Position numbers and translations under genes: made by a program
Shown: one piece after another, positions 5,655 through 6,028 of the stretch
How the letters are laid out: every line of letters starts with the position of its first letter
How positions within the stretch are numbered: position 1 is the first letter of the stretch
The notes under the pieces: model-generated
What the model was told of the DNA's origin: nothing
The model's input: the letters and a program-made list of their open reading frames with translations, nothing else
Database searches by the model: none
DNA from: Thermoplasmata archaeon
Lineage (GTDB): Archaea; Thermoplasmatota; Thermoplasmata; Thermoplasmatales; Thermoplasmataceae
Length of the DNA: 6,028 bases
Assembly (NCBI GenBank): GCA_021801305.1
Contig: JAJYYD010000115.1
Location: 1 to 6,028 of the forward strand
Direction of reading: 5' to 3'

Positions 5655-6028
5655 CTTTCCCTTGAATATCATGTAAATCTCCCTGCTGCCATGCCTGGAT
5701 GCCCTTGTGTTTGTAATTCTTGAAAACCTGTAAGAATCCTTCCATTTCCTGAAGAGATCCTGGGTCATGTCTCCCTGAAAATGCTTGAAGACGCAGGAAC
5801 CTCCCGGGGAAAGAAAAACACTTGCAACCTCCATCACCCTGTTACCTATTACGTAAGATGCCGAGTGGTCTATGCTTCCATTTCCGCTTGTCTTCACCAT
5901 TGCATCCGAGAGCACTGCCTGAACACTTGAACTGCCAAGTCCCCTTAAAGCATCCCTAATTCTGTCAATGGCCTGGTCCGTCATGATATCTGTCTTTAGG
6001 AAAACCACATTGTCAAGATATTTCATTG
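5649..6028 (-). CDS. rlmE: RlmE/FtsJ-type 23S rRNA 2'-O-methyltransferase, C-terminal part
   Basis: The gene continues past the right edge; its N-terminus, with the first catalytic Lys and the SAM-binding loop, is outside the window. Numbering from the Met at 6026-6024, which is internal rather than the start, three of the four K-D-K-E catalytic residues are visible: Asp41 in VQAVLSD, Lys81 in GGSCVFKHFQG, and Glu116 in SRHGSREIYMI. The family methylates the 2'-OH of a uridine in the 23S rRNA A-loop. The usual SDMAPN stretch reads SDAMVK here, a deviation right after the catalytic Asp. There is no C-terminal TRAM domain; the protein ends GKL directly after the core fold. Its last six bases, CTATAG, are shared with the end of the convergent gene. 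The exact target base is inferred from the family. Confidence 0.85.
   Translation of the reverse strand, partial: MKYLDNVVFLKTDIMTDQAIDRIRDALRGLGSSSVQAVLSDAMVKTSGNGSIDHSASYVIGNRVMEVASVFLSPGGSCVFKHFQGDMTQDLFRKWKDSYRFSRITNTRASRHGSREIYMIFKGKL

Noticed and set aside
5554..5745. 63-codon minus-strand frame across the convergent gene ends
   Set aside because: It overlaps two well-supported genes and its composition (Trp/Gln/Pro-rich) matches neither; it is a shadow frame.

Overview
The window looks like chromosomal DNA of a euryarchaeon, most likely of the Thermoplasmata (Thermoplasma/Ferroplasma/Cuniculiplasma relatives). The basis is a LonB-type AAA+ segment, a COG1395 HTH regulator, a COG2150 HTH-ACT regulator, heavy use of AGG/AGA and ATA codons, and AT-rich promoter boxes about 25-28 nt upstream of start codons with almost no leader. 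No mobile element, CRISPR array, tRNA or rRNA was seen. The class-level assignment is inference; no species is claimed.

Layout. At 1-351 (+) is the 3' end of a LonB-like AAA+ ATPase gene that stops where the Lon protease domain should begin. At 486-2249 (+) is an M61-family zinc aminopeptidase with a PDZ domain. At 2338-2934 (+) is an HTH-ACT regulator with a cysteine-rich tail; its TATA box lies at the exact centre of a 22-bp palindrome. At 2989-3768 (-) is a class I SAM-dependent methyltransferase, convergent with the regulator, with a perfect 14-bp palindrome over its start codon. The divergent spacer 3769-4053 holds promoters and a possible 19-codon micro-ORF. At 4054-5004 (+) is a COG1395-type regulator (GTG start), overlapping by one base an uncharacterised gene at 5004-5654 (+) that resembles a shortened TraB-like domain. 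At 5649-6028 (-) is the C-terminal two thirds of an RlmE/FtsJ-type rRNA 2'-O-methyltransferase. It converges on the previous gene so tightly that both stop codons share one 6-bp palindrome.

How the genes relate. The first two genes are intracellular protein and peptide turnover functions but appear to be separately transcribed. The two HTH proteins are probably local or global regulators; the HTH-ACT gene is the best candidate for autoregulation. The only convincing operon is the COG1395 regulator with the TraB-like gene (TAATG overlap). The most unusual points are the missing Lon protease domain, the palindrome-embedded TATA box, the CxxC-x4-C tail on the HTH-ACT protein, and the regulator/degenerate-TraB pair. 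I found no clear new multi-gene system; these are candidates for a closer look.
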